Assembly (NCBI RefSeq): GCF_036669915.1
Contig: NC_089312.1
Coordinates: forward strand, 28,228,172-28,292,171
Source of the DNA: Pocillopora verrucosa
Taxonomy: Eukaryota > Cnidaria > Anthozoa > Scleractinia > Pocilloporidae
Length of the DNA stretch: 64,000 nucleotides
Direction of reading: 5' to 3'
Positions 1-12,800 of the stretch are shown in pieces. Both the position numbers and the translations under genes were made by a program. The notes below the pieces were generated by a model. The model made no database searches and had not been told where the DNA came from. It worked only from the letters and a program-made list of their open reading frames with translations. Each line of letters starts with the position of its first letter. Within the stretch, counting starts at the first letter, position 1.

Positions 1-307
1 TATAAACTCCTGCGTCTATAGAAAGGTTTTGGTATCAAATTCTTCCAATAATATTTAGATAAAAAACATACAAGGTTGCCAGAAATGTGTTTTCGAAATA
101 CCCATGGAAATTGATCTGATCAAAATCATTAACCTGGCAAGAGACCAAAACGTCAGCGATGAAGCTTTTGCCTGAAACTTCGAGGACGAAACTGAGCTTT
201 CCCAAAATCACTATGCAATTCATTTTTATCAAAGTTTATCTTTTAAATATTCCAACTATGAAATGTTTGTGAAAATAATTAAGAGAGATGAAAAGTTTTG
301 AGCTCGG

Positions 308-437
308 TAAAGAAATAGAGAAAGGTGTTTTTATTTTTTTTCGTATTGTCATGAGCGTGGGACAAAGAAAAAATTTTGAGTCCCCATGAGGAATCGAACC
401 TCAGACCTTCGGATTCCGCGCTCCAATGCTCTACCAC
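308..437 (-). repeat. tRNA-derived SINE-like copy 1
   Basis: Read on the minus strand, this starts with a box-A-like GTGGTAGAGCA, passes through an anticodon-arm-like segment and a box-B-like GGTTCGATTCC, then a short tail (TTTTTTCTTTGTCCCACGC) and an A-rich stretch. The same unit recurs in the opposite orientation at 653-772 and as a deleted copy at 522-563. The 5' acceptor half of a tRNA is missing, so this is a tRNA-derived repeat and not a working tRNA gene. Confidence 0.6.
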
Positions 438-521
438 TTTTTTTGTTTAAACAAATAATATATATATATCCTAAGACCATTGAAAAAAGCTTAAATGAGA
501 ATTCATTGGTAGAATTGTTCA

Positions 522-563
522 GTGGTAGAGCATCAATTTTTTCTTTGTCCCACGGTCGTGACA
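522..563 (+). repeat. Internally deleted SINE-like copy
   Basis: GTGGTAGAGCATC is joined directly to the TTTTTTCTTTGTCCCACGG tail. The box-B portion seen in the copies at 308-437 and 653-772 is absent. It lies between the two inverted full copies. Confidence 0.5.
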
Positions 564-652
564 GCCGTGCTCAATACATACCATATCTCTTATTTCTATC
601 GACAAACATTACGCTATCGACATTTCTGATCCTAGCAGTATGCAGGACGCGT

Positions 653-772
653 GTGGTAGAGCATCGGAGCGCGGAATCCGAAGGTCTGAGGTTCGATCCC
701 TCATAGGGACTCAGAATTTTTTCTTTGTCCCACGCTCGCGACAAGACGAAAAAAAAAAACATCTTTCTCTAT
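653..772 (+). repeat. tRNA-derived SINE-like copy 2
   Basis: This is the same unit as 308-437 but on the plus strand: GTGGTAGAGCA, box-B-like GGTTCGATCCC, the CTTTGTCCCACGCTCG tail, an A-tract, then CTTTCTCTAT. Together with copy 1 it makes an inverted pair about 130 bp per arm, so the region could fold back on itself in a transcript. Confidence 0.6.
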
Positions 773-1770
773 CAAATGTTTATTTAAAAATAAATGAATC
801 ATTGAATAGAGACACTGGTACAAGCTTTGTATGCTCTTATCATTGAAAGAAAAACATTCTCCATAAAAGGAGTGCATGCTAGTAAAGTTTTCAAACAATC
901 TAGAAGTCATCGTAGTGAGATAAGATTTAATCAGGACAAGGGAGCCGAGAAAGCCAAGTGTTCTTGCCAAAAGGTAAGTCCTTATAAAAGCTTTTAGCCC
1001 GAATTTATTTGTATATCGTCCAACCTTACAACACTTCAAATCTAAGAGACCCTCGCGAATTTCGTGACTCCAAGGTTACGTGATTAGACACCTACATAAC
1101 CTTGATTAGACATTAAAATCATTAGCCATCATCGTAGACAAGGAATCAATATAACATTTTAAAAACAGCTAAATAACGGCACTGACAGAAAAAGGAATCG
1201 GGGTAACTTTTAGGACACGGCATATCATGGTGCGGTAAGTTAACATTGACACAACGGAAGTATAAGAGCGATCTTCGTGGGTGTTTTCTTTGGGCTCTTT
1301 CAAGCGGAAATTTGTCGGCAACCCATGATTGTTGCAACTCTAGACGAATGTATTTAAAAAATGTTTTTTCAGAATTAATTTATCTCGGCAGTGTAAGAAG
1401 ATGCAATTTTATACTAATTTATTATAATTAGGTCTCTTCATCTGAAAGTACAATTTTTTAAGGCGATGCGGCCTGGCCATGTGGAACGGACGTGTCTTGT
1501 TATTCAGACGCCTGAGTTCCGGCTTCACTCACTTCATACCTCACGCTGATTTATCTTTCAACACTTCAGTCTGCGAAGTGATTATTCGAACAGTCTTTTT
1601 TTCAGTTTCCTTTTTGAAATAAAATTACTTTTGTATTACCTCCACACATGATAGAGGCAGGCGAATACGCAACAGAGTTATGTAGACTTTACCTCTAAGC
1701 CATGTAGTTAGATAATTGCTGTTAAAATAAATCTATTTCTTTTTTACACAGGACATTTTGGACCGCAAAA
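773..1770. other. Upstream spacer of gene A
   Basis: No supported gene is seen here. A degenerate tRNA-like stretch lies near 1463-1530, with a box-A-like TGGCCATGTGG but only a weak box B. An acceptor (TTACACAG) ends at 1751, just before the start codon of gene A at 1771, so gene A probably has a non-coding leader exon somewhere in this spacer. Confidence 0.4.
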
Positions 1771-4700
1771 ATGAGCCATTTACCGACATGCATATTAGCT
1801 GTCACGGTGGTCCTTTTAATGGGTAGGCTTTTTTAGTTTTTTTAATTTTTTTTACATTAAATCTTCAGTTTTCATGTGCCGTGTTTATCAAAGATTTTCA
1901 TTAAATAAATACAGCAAAAATTTCAACCTGACCGTTTGTTTTTGTTATTTTTATGATCGTTCCTTGACAGGAGTGGATTTTATAAACGGTATGTATAATC
2001 AGAACCTCTTTTTAAATTGCAAATTCCTTTGGAGAAAATATGAAATTTGTTGGTCGCAGAAGAAGCGCAAAGCCTTTTAGAACATGGTTAAAAAATTTGT
2101 GTTTTTACAAATCTGGCTCCTTTGAATATTTGCTAGCTTGTTTGTTTGTTTGTTTCGGTATATTTTATGCTGGTCGAAGTTACTTGCTAAAATTTTTAGG
2201 TTTAAGTAAAACCTTGGTACATGCAGTTTTGAGATTGAATTTTGAAGACTCTTACAAAAGACAGTGATGGAACAGATCAGGTCGGCAATAATTCGCTTTT
2301 AAGTTATTGAGGTGAATGTATAAACGGCAAATATGTTATTATAACGTATTAGCTGATAAGGTCAGATAGATATGGTCATTGGATGAGATGTTTTATCTTT
2401 CTCTCATGCTAAAGTGAATTCACTTTATTTACACGTTAACTATCTTAGGAGTACGACCAGATTTTTAACATTTTTTCTGCTCTTTTACCTCAACATTTAG
2501 GGCAATATTCTGCAGTCAGTAAGTAAACCAAGACATTGTGATATTCAGAACATGTAGAATGTGGTATAGGTTACAAACAGAACTTAATCATCCTTGCAGA
2601 AAAAAAACTAGTAACTTCTCTGCGGTTATTTTCATAACTAACATATACGACGTTTAATCGAAAATTAATCGATCACGAAAACAGAAATCGATAAATTATC
2701 TTTTTTCGATGCAGTGGTTAGTTAAGCAAACTTCACTTGTTTTTAATGATCAAGTTCGAGTTTTGAATTTTTCTTTGGTTAAATAATTAAGGGTGCTTCA
2801 GGACCACTTAGTTTATTTCAAAATTAAAATTCTTTGATGGGCCGATACACTGACACTCTCTCGCTAGTTAGCTTGAATAAGTACTTCATATTCCAAATTG
2901 TTTCTAAGAGTCGAGGTCCGTTTTTTCAACAAAAGAGGGTATTATCATGAATAAGTGTAACACTATAGCTTCATGTTTATAACTCTAGATCTACGTGTAT
3001 GTAACTCAAAATAGAGTCGTGATCCACGTCGTGCACTACAATTAGCGTGACATTTTTGCGACGTTTAACAAAAATTGAATCGTTTTTTTCTTCTATCTAA
3101 TTTCAGCCATCCCAGGTCATAAAATCAAAATAGTAGGTTGTTATGTAGAGAACCCAGCCAAAAGGAATATCCCTGTTACACTGTTCAGTGACTCAAGTGC
3201 AAATTCAAAAACAAAGATTGATTACAAGAATTTCAAGGCGTACATTCTTAAAGCTATTCAGAGATGTGCAGCAGCGGCTAAACTAAAGAAATACGGATTT
3301 TTCGCTATGAACAACGTAGGTAAGTATAAGAAGTTACTTTTCCAATATGGTATGATCATTAATTGACTCAGTGTGATCAGATCACTGTAAATCACTTCGG
3401 CGGATCTGTACCATACCGGTCCTCAATAGTCTGTTATTACCTTCTACACTGAATGTGTTGACTTAGTAACCATGGCCACGACTCTACATTATAGATGATT
3501 AATTTTAAAGAAGGTGATTGCAGGTTGCTAACATGACATATACGTATCATCATAAGTGTACAGAATGAAAACAGCTAATGAAGTAGATGAATAAATAATT
3601 AGACGAATAAGGTTAAGAGGGATATTTGCTGTAATGCAACGAGAAAAGCAAAAATCACTGATTTTAATAAATGTTGATCTATTCATTAATTTACTCTCAC
3701 TTTTCTTTCCCATTGCTCTTTTGCAGGAGATTGTGTTTCCGGCAAAGTCTCCGCCACTTATGCCAGGAGCGGGTCTTCAGCGAATTGCAAAAATGCAGCG
3801 GGCGCAAAGTGCAACAACAAGGAAGACTGTGTGGGTGGTGATACTAAGGCTAATTATGTTTACAAGGTGGAAAGTAAGTTTGCAAGAAATTATAGCTCTA
3901 GGTATTTCTATTTACCTTCTCTTTTAATTTTGTTCGGTCGATGGGCTTCTTAAGTTGAATCTTGTTCATCTATAGGGCCAAGTGTAATAGTTAGGGATAA
4001 AAGAAATGCAATGGCCAATTATAATCACGATTAAAAAAAAAGCATCTTGAAGATAGTGGGATGGATAAGTTAAGGAACATTTAACTAAAGTCCAGTATGC
4101 TTTGGTTTATATGGCAATAGATGCGTATGACGCTAGAATTAGTGTAATGTATGAGCATAGAATGAATTAATTCAACATACCAAAATGTAACCAAATGAAG
4201 CCATAATCAGTATTCAAACTTACTTTCAGTGCTCCCAACCACGCCGACTACAAAACCGACAACAAAGAAGACGACGAAAGCAGGAACAGGTGCAACTGCA
4301 CAACCTAAGGCTGGATCCGCCGCCCAACTAAGCGCTTTGATTTGTAAGTAGAATCAAGGTCTTGAGGCGAAGCATTTGATTAGATCATGGGGAATATCAG
4401 GTGCCACTGAGATCCTCAATAGTCCCTCATTCTACTGCTCCCCTCGATCACGCGAACCTTTTTTCCTTCAACTGCATTCCTCAATTTTCAGTATTGTTAA
4501 TTTAGCTAGCTAGAGCTATGGACTGTAAGAGAAATATATGGAATTCAAATGGAGATAATGTAAAAGTTATTACAGACGATATGTATGACGTTACCTTCTC
4601 AATGTTCAGGTCAGAATTACGTGGTTGCCATCAAAGCTTCTGCTGCAGGTAGCCCAAGCAAACCAGCTATCCCCACCCCCTCTAAGAAACCCACTGTGGC

Positions 4701-5938
4701 GGGAAAATCTACAGGTCCAACGGTGGCAACACCTACTACATCTGCAAAGGCATCAGGTCAATCAGCCATTGAGGCCAAAGTAAGTACTTAAAATTAATTA
4801 TGTTTAGACATCGGCAAAGAAGGGTTAATCGACTTAAAAATCGCGAGATTATAGCAAACTTACCGATGCTGATTGAACGAACGCGGTTTCGGAACATTTT
4901 TGGCGTGGATTTAAAGAGCTGAATAATAATATTTTGAAACCCATTTTTGCAGGGACGAAATTTAAACAGAGCTTACATGGACAAAACTTAGAAAAAATAG
5001 TTTTTTCAGGAAAGAACAGAGTGAAAACGCCGAAGATGAGAGTGCTGGAATAGTTATCAAGGAACGAAACAAGAATCGTTACTGACATGGGACGAAAATT
5101 ACATACCACGTTGAAATTTAAACATAGGTGATTGGCATAACTCTACTCGCCGTATTTCTCTTTTCAGGTAAAAAACCTTTACCGTGGATATACTTGCCTC
5201 GTTTGCTTAAGGACGCTAAATACAAGGTATTCCAGCCTTACTTGATACATACAAGTCAATGAAAACTACGTTTTCCTGAAGGTTTTTGTTCTTTATATTA
5301 ATCTTTTTCTTTGTATTCACAACCAATTGTCACACTAGTTTTGTTCGTTCACTTTTCAGTTCATCAACAGTGTATCTTATGCTGCAATTCAGTTGCCAAG
5401 GACAACATTTGCAGAAACTTGTGGCAGGAATTGGTGCCAGTAACATCGTCAAAGCAGGTTAGAGTAAAATTTTACTACAATAACATTGAATCATTTGAAT
5501 GTTCTTTTTCGAATACAAATAACCTACTATTTTTGTTCAACTATTTGTTTGTCAGAATGCTACCCACCGCCCTGCACCACAGCAATGTCCCCTTGCCCTC
5601 TTCCCTGTGGAATGAACTCATGCCCCATGTCACCAGCCTCATCGTATCCATCAATTTGTCCAGCGACTTTACCAGCACCTGCTCCACTTCCAGCACCCCC
5701 ACTAGCCCCTCCACAGTGCCCGGCACCTTGCCCGACAAGGTGCGCTCCAGCATGCAATTCCCTCTGCTGCCGGTCCATGGTTCGACAAAAAAGCATAACA
5801 GGAGAAGCTGCCAAGAAATCGTCGACGAAGGAAGCTGACGATTTTGATGACGAAGATGACGACGCAGAGGACGATGAACAAGATGAAGATGATGATGTCG
5901 AAGAAAACGATGACTCTGACATTGATGAGACTAACTAA
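1771..5938 (+). CDS. Gene A: secreted WSC-like/SEA/minicollagen-CRD protein with acidic tail
   Basis: I place eight coding exons: 1771-1822, 3107-3319, 3727-3873, 4230-4343, 4610-4779, 5168-5226, 5360-5457 and 5556-5938. All have GT-AG borders and compatible phases, and they join to 411 codons plus stop. Exon 1 is a signal peptide (MSHLPTCILAVTVVLLM). Exons 2-3 form the WSC-like module (GCY, RC, GDC, DCVGG, NYVYK). Exon 4 and much of exon 5 are Thr/Pro/Lys-rich linker. Exons 5-7 carry a diverged SEA domain; the 59-nt middle exon is conserved. The last exon has a broken CRD (CPLPCGMNSCPM), a Pro/Ala stretch, one perfect CRD (CPAPCPTRCAPACNSLCC) and an Asp/Glu-rich tail encoded from 5834. A possible poly(A) signal lies at 6357-6362. 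The family assignment of the CRD is firm; a nematocyst role is inferred. Confidence 0.82.
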
Positions 5939-8900
5939 GACATGATCCATTTCTTAAATGCTGCGTTCTATTGTTTTATATCATTATTGATAATACAACT
6001 ATCCTCGTGCAGATACGCAATGAAGGATTTATGTGTCTTTAAGAACCGTGGAGTAAATTCCTTGAAAGAACGAAATGAAATCAAAGTAACTAAAGAAAAG
6101 TGCCCTCCAGCTAAGGAATGGAGGTTTATTTGTAAAGATTGGAAGAGACGTCTTATCCCATTCTGAAAATCTGATTTATTTCCCAATGCTCTTATTTTGA
6201 ATGCCAGGCGTCAAATCACCTTCAATACCAGCTTAAAGTTAAGTGTAACTATAAACTAACCTTTCTTGAATAATACGATGCATCGAGTTATCTAGTTGGT
6301 ATGTCTAGGGATATTGATTCAAAAGGCGGTGTTTTCCAAATCACAAGGAGATAATGAATAAATAAGTGTAAGATATTAACTAACTTTGATGGAAATTAGG
6401 TATAGGGAAGGAAAGATAACATTTTAATAAATTTTCTTGCAAAAGAATATGTTGCTGTTTTTAAATTCTTCAGAGAAAAAAATAAGAGGCAATGTTGTTT
6501 CTTATTTATGATTGCTTGAAAGCAAACACTTGCATTGAAATCGTACTCGAAATGCCGATTATATTATCTTCCATATTCGTGGCATCTTCCAAAACACATG
6601 TAACAACTTGTGCCATGCGGCAGAACATATATTTATCGTCCACGATACCAAAACGCCCCAGAGAGTAACAAGAGTACCTCAATAACCAATTGAAAAAGAG
6701 TAAATAGCCTTTCGTCGGAAAAATGGCGTCGGCTCCAAGTTCCTCTGGGACTAAAACTATCAGAGCGACCTGTGATAACCTTAATTTCAAATACTTCGAT
6801 AGAATTGCTCTTTCCTTGGTTTATGTTCACTGAAAAGATAAAGTGTATATTTCCATTAGGACGTGAGCCGGATGTGATGCACCAAATTGAGGTGAGATAT
6901 GTGGGACGAATTTGCGCAATCGTTTCAATATTGTGCGAAACTCCAAAGAGTACTCAATCTCCACAGTAGCGGCTCAAAGCAAGAATTATGAGCTTGTTTG
7001 TGAACAAATTAATTCGCCGATCCATGCACAGATGTGGAGGTGATCGAACTGTCGGGTGACTCGTAAATGACGTTGCAAATAGATGCGATTTTTTTAAGTA
7101 GCGCGCAGGTCGCTTAGGCCTCGCATGCATACATCAATTGAGCAAGAATTTATATGTCATAACGGACAGATTCAAATAAAAATTTTTTCTACAGTGTGTG
7201 CAATTCTTAAATACGCACGCACATCAAAACCACGACTCTTTATGAGCATTCAATGCTGTTGTGGAAGATGCCCATATGAAGGCGGCACTGTGCCTTTCTT
7301 CTTTCGCTATGTAATTGCACAACCATCCTGATTGGTGGGCGGCCCCGCAACTACTTCATGCTCATCTATATCACATGGCCCGTATGGCATGCATGTTCAC
7401 GAAATTATCAATCATAGTATTACTATTCATGGAACAGAACCTGAGGTTATCTATCAGTCGTTATCAAACCAAATAAAAGCTAGTGGGCAGAATTATTTCT
7501 TGCATGCGTTTTTACTTAAAAAAATGATTATACCCAACACGCCGAATCGCGCCTAATCGATAATTGAGACTACAACAGAATAGTATATGCAAGAATGTCA
7601 ATACTAATCGATAAAATCAGTCATAGACGAGTTCATACAACTTCTAATACAAGAAATTAAGGAAAATTGGATCTCAATGCAAGGGCCCAGGTAAAATATA
7701 TACTTTTGACCAGAATTCCGAATCGCTTTTTTTCGTGCAATTTGGAACAGCAAACATTGATTCCCTCCAGAAATCATCTTATCACCTGTTACAGTCTGAA
7801 ACTGCTTAATTCTAGAATCATTCTATCGTGCGTACCCAATCAGGAAATATACATTTTTTCCTTAAATCGACAAATTGAAACACAAAATTTCAGTAATTAC
7901 AGCTTTATAAAATTACCCGAAAGAAGTGCTTCTTCAGGTGAAGGTATTAAGTGTCTTGTAATAGCGCGTAGTTTGAAATGTTTGACTTCGTTATAATCTG
8001 CCTTTAGTTGAAAGGTCTGTCAGGTCTTTTTTTCGTTTTTCGTTTGTTTGTTCTTACCTGACTCACAGCCTCACTTTGCAGTTTAAAAGCATACTTAGTA
8101 ATTAATTACCACTAAGGCCCATTAATTGCCTCGTTATTGTTCTTTCCGTTCTTTATTATCTTAAAAAAGGCATTTCCTGATTTGTTTCGATGAGGCATTA
8201 AGAAAAAGCGGTCTAAAATTGGTTACTAGTAATTTTTAAAAGTTGCGTCTTAAGATTCGATCTGGGCAAACGTTTTACAGATACTAGTTTATCATAAGCG
8301 AAATGATTATCTTGAAAACTGGCTGCTTCGGTGCAATGAGAAATCTGATGCATTAAATCCACAAGAACTTTGGAAAATTTCAGCTATGACGGTAACTTCT
8401 ATAAGACCTGTCACTACCTGACTCGTTAAAAGCAATCTTTCGATTAACACGACGTTTATTTGAGCACTAACAGCTACAAATATTAGATCAGGTATTCCTA
8501 CAACTTCTCTCAATGTTGATATCTCAAGTATCTTCACCGTGGAAAATTATCAAATGTCGATGTAATTCCAATTTCTCACCTCATGGCATGGTTGCCACCA
8601 GGCTTCAAGTTTTCATGTGTTCTGTGCATGTCTCAGCGATACTTTGACACTGAAAAATATCTGCTCATTTTTAATATTTTCAGGGGAAAATCAAATGAAT
8701 GAACGAGGCGCAGAGAAAAATTATAGCGCTGAAAAATTATAAATACTTTTAAGAAGAGAGGCTCTTAGTTCTTGTAGAATACATTACGGCATGTGCAATA
8801 CCTGTTTTTTCGTAATCAGTATCGTCAATGTTTTTCTGAAATTGTTAATGACCAAGACTCCTATGCAATGTTACTCATTCAGAAATTGAACGTTATCGAA

Positions 8901-9832
8901 ATCATGAAAATCATTTCAACTTATGGAAATCTAAGAAGCAACGTGGACGGCATCCCCATTTGTGAAGTAATTTCTTGTACTTAACACCTGGTACCCTCAA
9001 AGTGATGTCAAAGATCACATTTTGCAAAGACCATAACACGTTGGATGAAAAAGGAAAAGTTAATTTCGTTTAGCCTGAACGGGGAAAAGGGCGAGAGGAC
9101 ACATTTATCATGGTAAGTACATACGTGATAAGTAATTCAAAAAGAAAAATATCACTGTTTTATAGCCTGATATCTCTTATTGCTATACTTTATATCGAGA
9201 TATTTGGCCTTTTTAATCCTTTTTAGAATGGTTGACACAACTAAAACTTGAACGCTAATCTCTTATTCGTAAGACGAACTCGATGAAGAGTAAAGCAAGT
9301 AATCTGTAAATACTTATTTTTAATCGAAAGTGTCCCTAAGATTCAAGATTAATTCCTGACAATTTTCTCCATTGCATAAATTCATACCCGCTTCTTTTAT
9401 GTCAGTAATGGAATTTGTGAATTCGTTCTTCTGTAAATTTTCTTAAACCCCTTTGCTTAAGATCAGCCATCCAGTTGATGGTATCAACTGCTAATGATAA
9501 CTGGAGAGGGCAAGTATTAGTTGTTAAAACTACTCCGCCCACCTCTAGTTTCGCTAATTTGACTGAAGAGGGCAATGTGACTATGTCAGGTCAGATCTGA
9601 CAATCATTATGGAAGCCCTCTTGGATCCTCTTTTCATAGCTGTCTTCTTAGTTAGATAAATATTTAATTTCTTCGTTCATTCCTTGAGTCGTTCAGATGA
9701 TTTAGAAAATTGACGAATTGATCATTATTGCTTACATCAATAACGTAAGTGACAATGTTTTAGGAAAGAAACAATAAAGAGCAGTTGGGATATTCATGAA
9801 TATTTATTTATATATATAAACTTCATCTTCTC
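5939..9832. other. Spacer between genes A and B
   Basis: After the 3' end of gene A I see no supported gene. Open frames of up to 109 codons occur on both strands, for example 7667-7996, but they show no recognisable domain, no paralogue in the window and no splice pattern like the neighbouring genes. The DNA is AT-rich and looks like ordinary spacer. Confidence 0.5.
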
Positions 9833-12800
9833 TTGACTCCAATATTCGTAAGACATATCCGTCAAATAAGTGTTCGCCATAAGTCATTTGCGTTTCTCTT
9901 AAAAATTTGTTTGCATATTTTTCTCTCCAAGACTATTCCAGGATTAAACCTCTATATCTGCTTCATCTGGATAGTTGTATTGATACACAAACAAGTGTCT
10001 GCAGGTAAGTATGTCTAACGATCTGCGTTCAGATATCGCAGTTATATTCCATTAAATCATTTGAACTGAATAATACGTCCTCCAATATTATAAGCATCTT
10101 TCCTAGGAGGAAAAGGATAGAAAGAGCGAGCACGATTATTTGATCGCGATTGTTTAAACTTGCAACACCTGCAGGAGAAGTTTGGAGAAGTTTTTAATCT
10201 CAAATTTTTATTAGACGAGAGGAGGATTGAAAACATTCCTAACATAACTGTGAGACCTGTAAGCGTTTCCCCGTGACCTGTTCAAGTTGTATCATAATTT
10301 TGCTACTAGCAATTATTGAATATTTCAGTTAATTCCGGGCTAATGAGCCACTCTTCATTCCAGTTTTCCATTTTGGGTCGTTGAGAAAGGCAAATTTTAA
10401 AAATAATGGCAATTCAGCTCTGTATTAAAGAGAAAAACCATTTTAAACGAAAAGCATGAGCAGGTAAGGCCGGTCTGCGCATCATTTAGGTCATTGCATT
10501 TCCATCAATGGACCAAACTAGAGTATTCAACCAGAGTTTACCGAGTATAAGTGGTTAATATTTTATTATTATAAAAATAAAATGTTTTTATTAGTAATAG
10601 GAAAGAAATCTTACTAGTTCGGAAACTGACGTAATAAACGACAAAGATTAGTTTACACACGCTCCAGGATTTGTTACGTCACCCCAACCTCTTCAGAACA
10701 TTAGATCGAACATTGTACGTTCTAACTCAATGCACAACTATAAGTTAGACTATGAAGTGCCGTTAATTGCATCTTTTTCAGGCATTTAACTATATCTTTC
10801 AGTGGACTGTCAGGAAGAATTTGAACGACTTGGGTGCCACGGTGCTTTCTTAGGGGCCTTGCGCCTCATACCGGAGGTTTTGTTCAACGACTCCAACTTG
10901 CAAAGCATAGATGAGTTAGTTTGCAAATGTGCAGAACAAACAAGGTTTAAGGGATATCGCGTTTTTGCGGTCCAAAAAGGAGGTGAATCAGAAATGATAA
11001 TTGATTAATAAATAAGTGTGACTCCACTAAAACCCAAATTTTCATTCATTTGTTTCTCCACTTTTTCATTACCGTCTATTTTGTTTTTTCCATGTTGTCG
11101 TTTTGTTGTTCTTGCTTTTTCGTTTGCCTGACCTTTTTTTTTTCTGTTCTATTCCTTGTTTCTTCGTATGTTAGACTTCAGTCATACAAGCTAAGATCCT
11201 GCTGTGAAAATAAGGCTGTAAGGAACCTCCCACCCCCTCTTACCTCCTCAGGTTTTCCTTTCTATGAATTGGCATCAAAACTAGGTTATGCATTTCAAAT
11301 ACGCTTCTCTTGTGCCGTGATGTCACCTGACGATCTTTGGTGAACTTCTTCAAAACCCTAGGATACTGCTGGTCAGGGAAAGAAGCTGAAACCTCATTTC
11401 CTCTGGCTGGACAAGCATTCGATTGCAAAACCTTTGATTCTAAATCATGTGGCAAAGATGACAAATATTGCGTCGGAGAAGAAAAATCAGTCTTCGTTTA
11501 TAGATTACTGGGTAAGAAAAAGCGCTTTTACCTGTAAGTAGTTACCTTTCAACGAATGCAGGACATTTTTTTTTGCGTGTATTTTATAACAAAAAAAATA
11601 AGGTTTGAAAACTTTAAAACTAATTTTTTATCTATGTCCTTTGCAGATAATCAAAACCATACTCTCACTCCACCGAAACGTATGTATTGTAGGAGGTATT
11701 CACCAGTGTTAAGGGACCAAATCTTATTTATCGCCTAGAGGGAGGGGAGGATGGGGGATTTGGAGGATTTTGAGGGGATTAAGGTACTTTGCAAATGTCA
11801 GTCGTGACAGGGCAATGGGATTTTCAGAAAAAGCAATCTAACGTGTTACTTACAGTTAGTTTTCAACGTAGTTTTAAGGGATACATATCATTAATTGCCG
11901 GGTCAATTTACAACACCAACCTGTCATTCCAAGGCCCGAGTAAAATTGAAAGAAGACTACTTGTAAAAGTCAATACCATATGAGCTTGAATAGCATACTA
12001 TGTTAACGAGCCACACTCAACCAGTTTGCTTTGCGTGCCCTTGTCATTGTTATTATCCGGGAACTCAATACTTTTTCTGACAAACCCACGAAACGGCAAT
12101 TATTACCACAATGGTAGGAGCTTTTGCTTTTTTGATAATAAGGGTATTATCGCTCAGTGCAAAACTAACCTGCTACTTTGGAAGAGGTATATTTACAAAG
12201 TTTTATGTCTGTGGAAGAGAAGAATTTGTATGACAAAACAGCACATTGCATCATGATACAATTACTATTCACGGCTGAAATATCAGACGCAGGAATTTTA
12301 TTCTTGAACATAAAAAAAGTGTGAAAGCGAGAGGTTTAAGAGGGAATCCATCCTTGATGCCTTACAAAGAGACGGACACCTTTGATTACTTTAATTTTTA
12401 TTCATATCATTCACCAGGCACAAAGAAAAGATTCGTAAAAGGAGAAGCGCTATGCCTCCAATAAACAAGTTGATCACCCTCCACGTTTAACAAAAACAGT
12501 GTTTCAAAATACACTTAAAGAATAGAGGATACCAATATAAGATTGGGTAAATTGTATCTCTGAAGTTGATTTCACTTAAAGAAAAAGGTCACTCATGAAC
12601 TTGCATGGGATCAGGCTTGCGATCGATTGTAGACGTTTCTCCATCTGACTGTCACCCAAGTGCAGAGAGGAGCTTTCTTTTTTACTTTCCTTCGAAATAC
12701 TGTGTAGCAGGGCATCTGCGAACTCTATGCTCGTTTTCTTGTCAAATCCTAAAGCTGTCTCGCGCTCATTTCATGCTTTTCAAAATTGACCTTGTAAGCC

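Noticed and set aside
5560..5922. Minus-strand open frame very rich in Ser
   Set aside because: It is the antisense shadow of the acidic tail and Pro-rich CRD exon of gene A; GAT/GAC repeats read as ATC/GTC and TCA on the other strand.
6506..6790. 94-codon minus-strand open frame
   Set aside because: No domain, no paralogue, no splice context; likely chance in AT-rich DNA.
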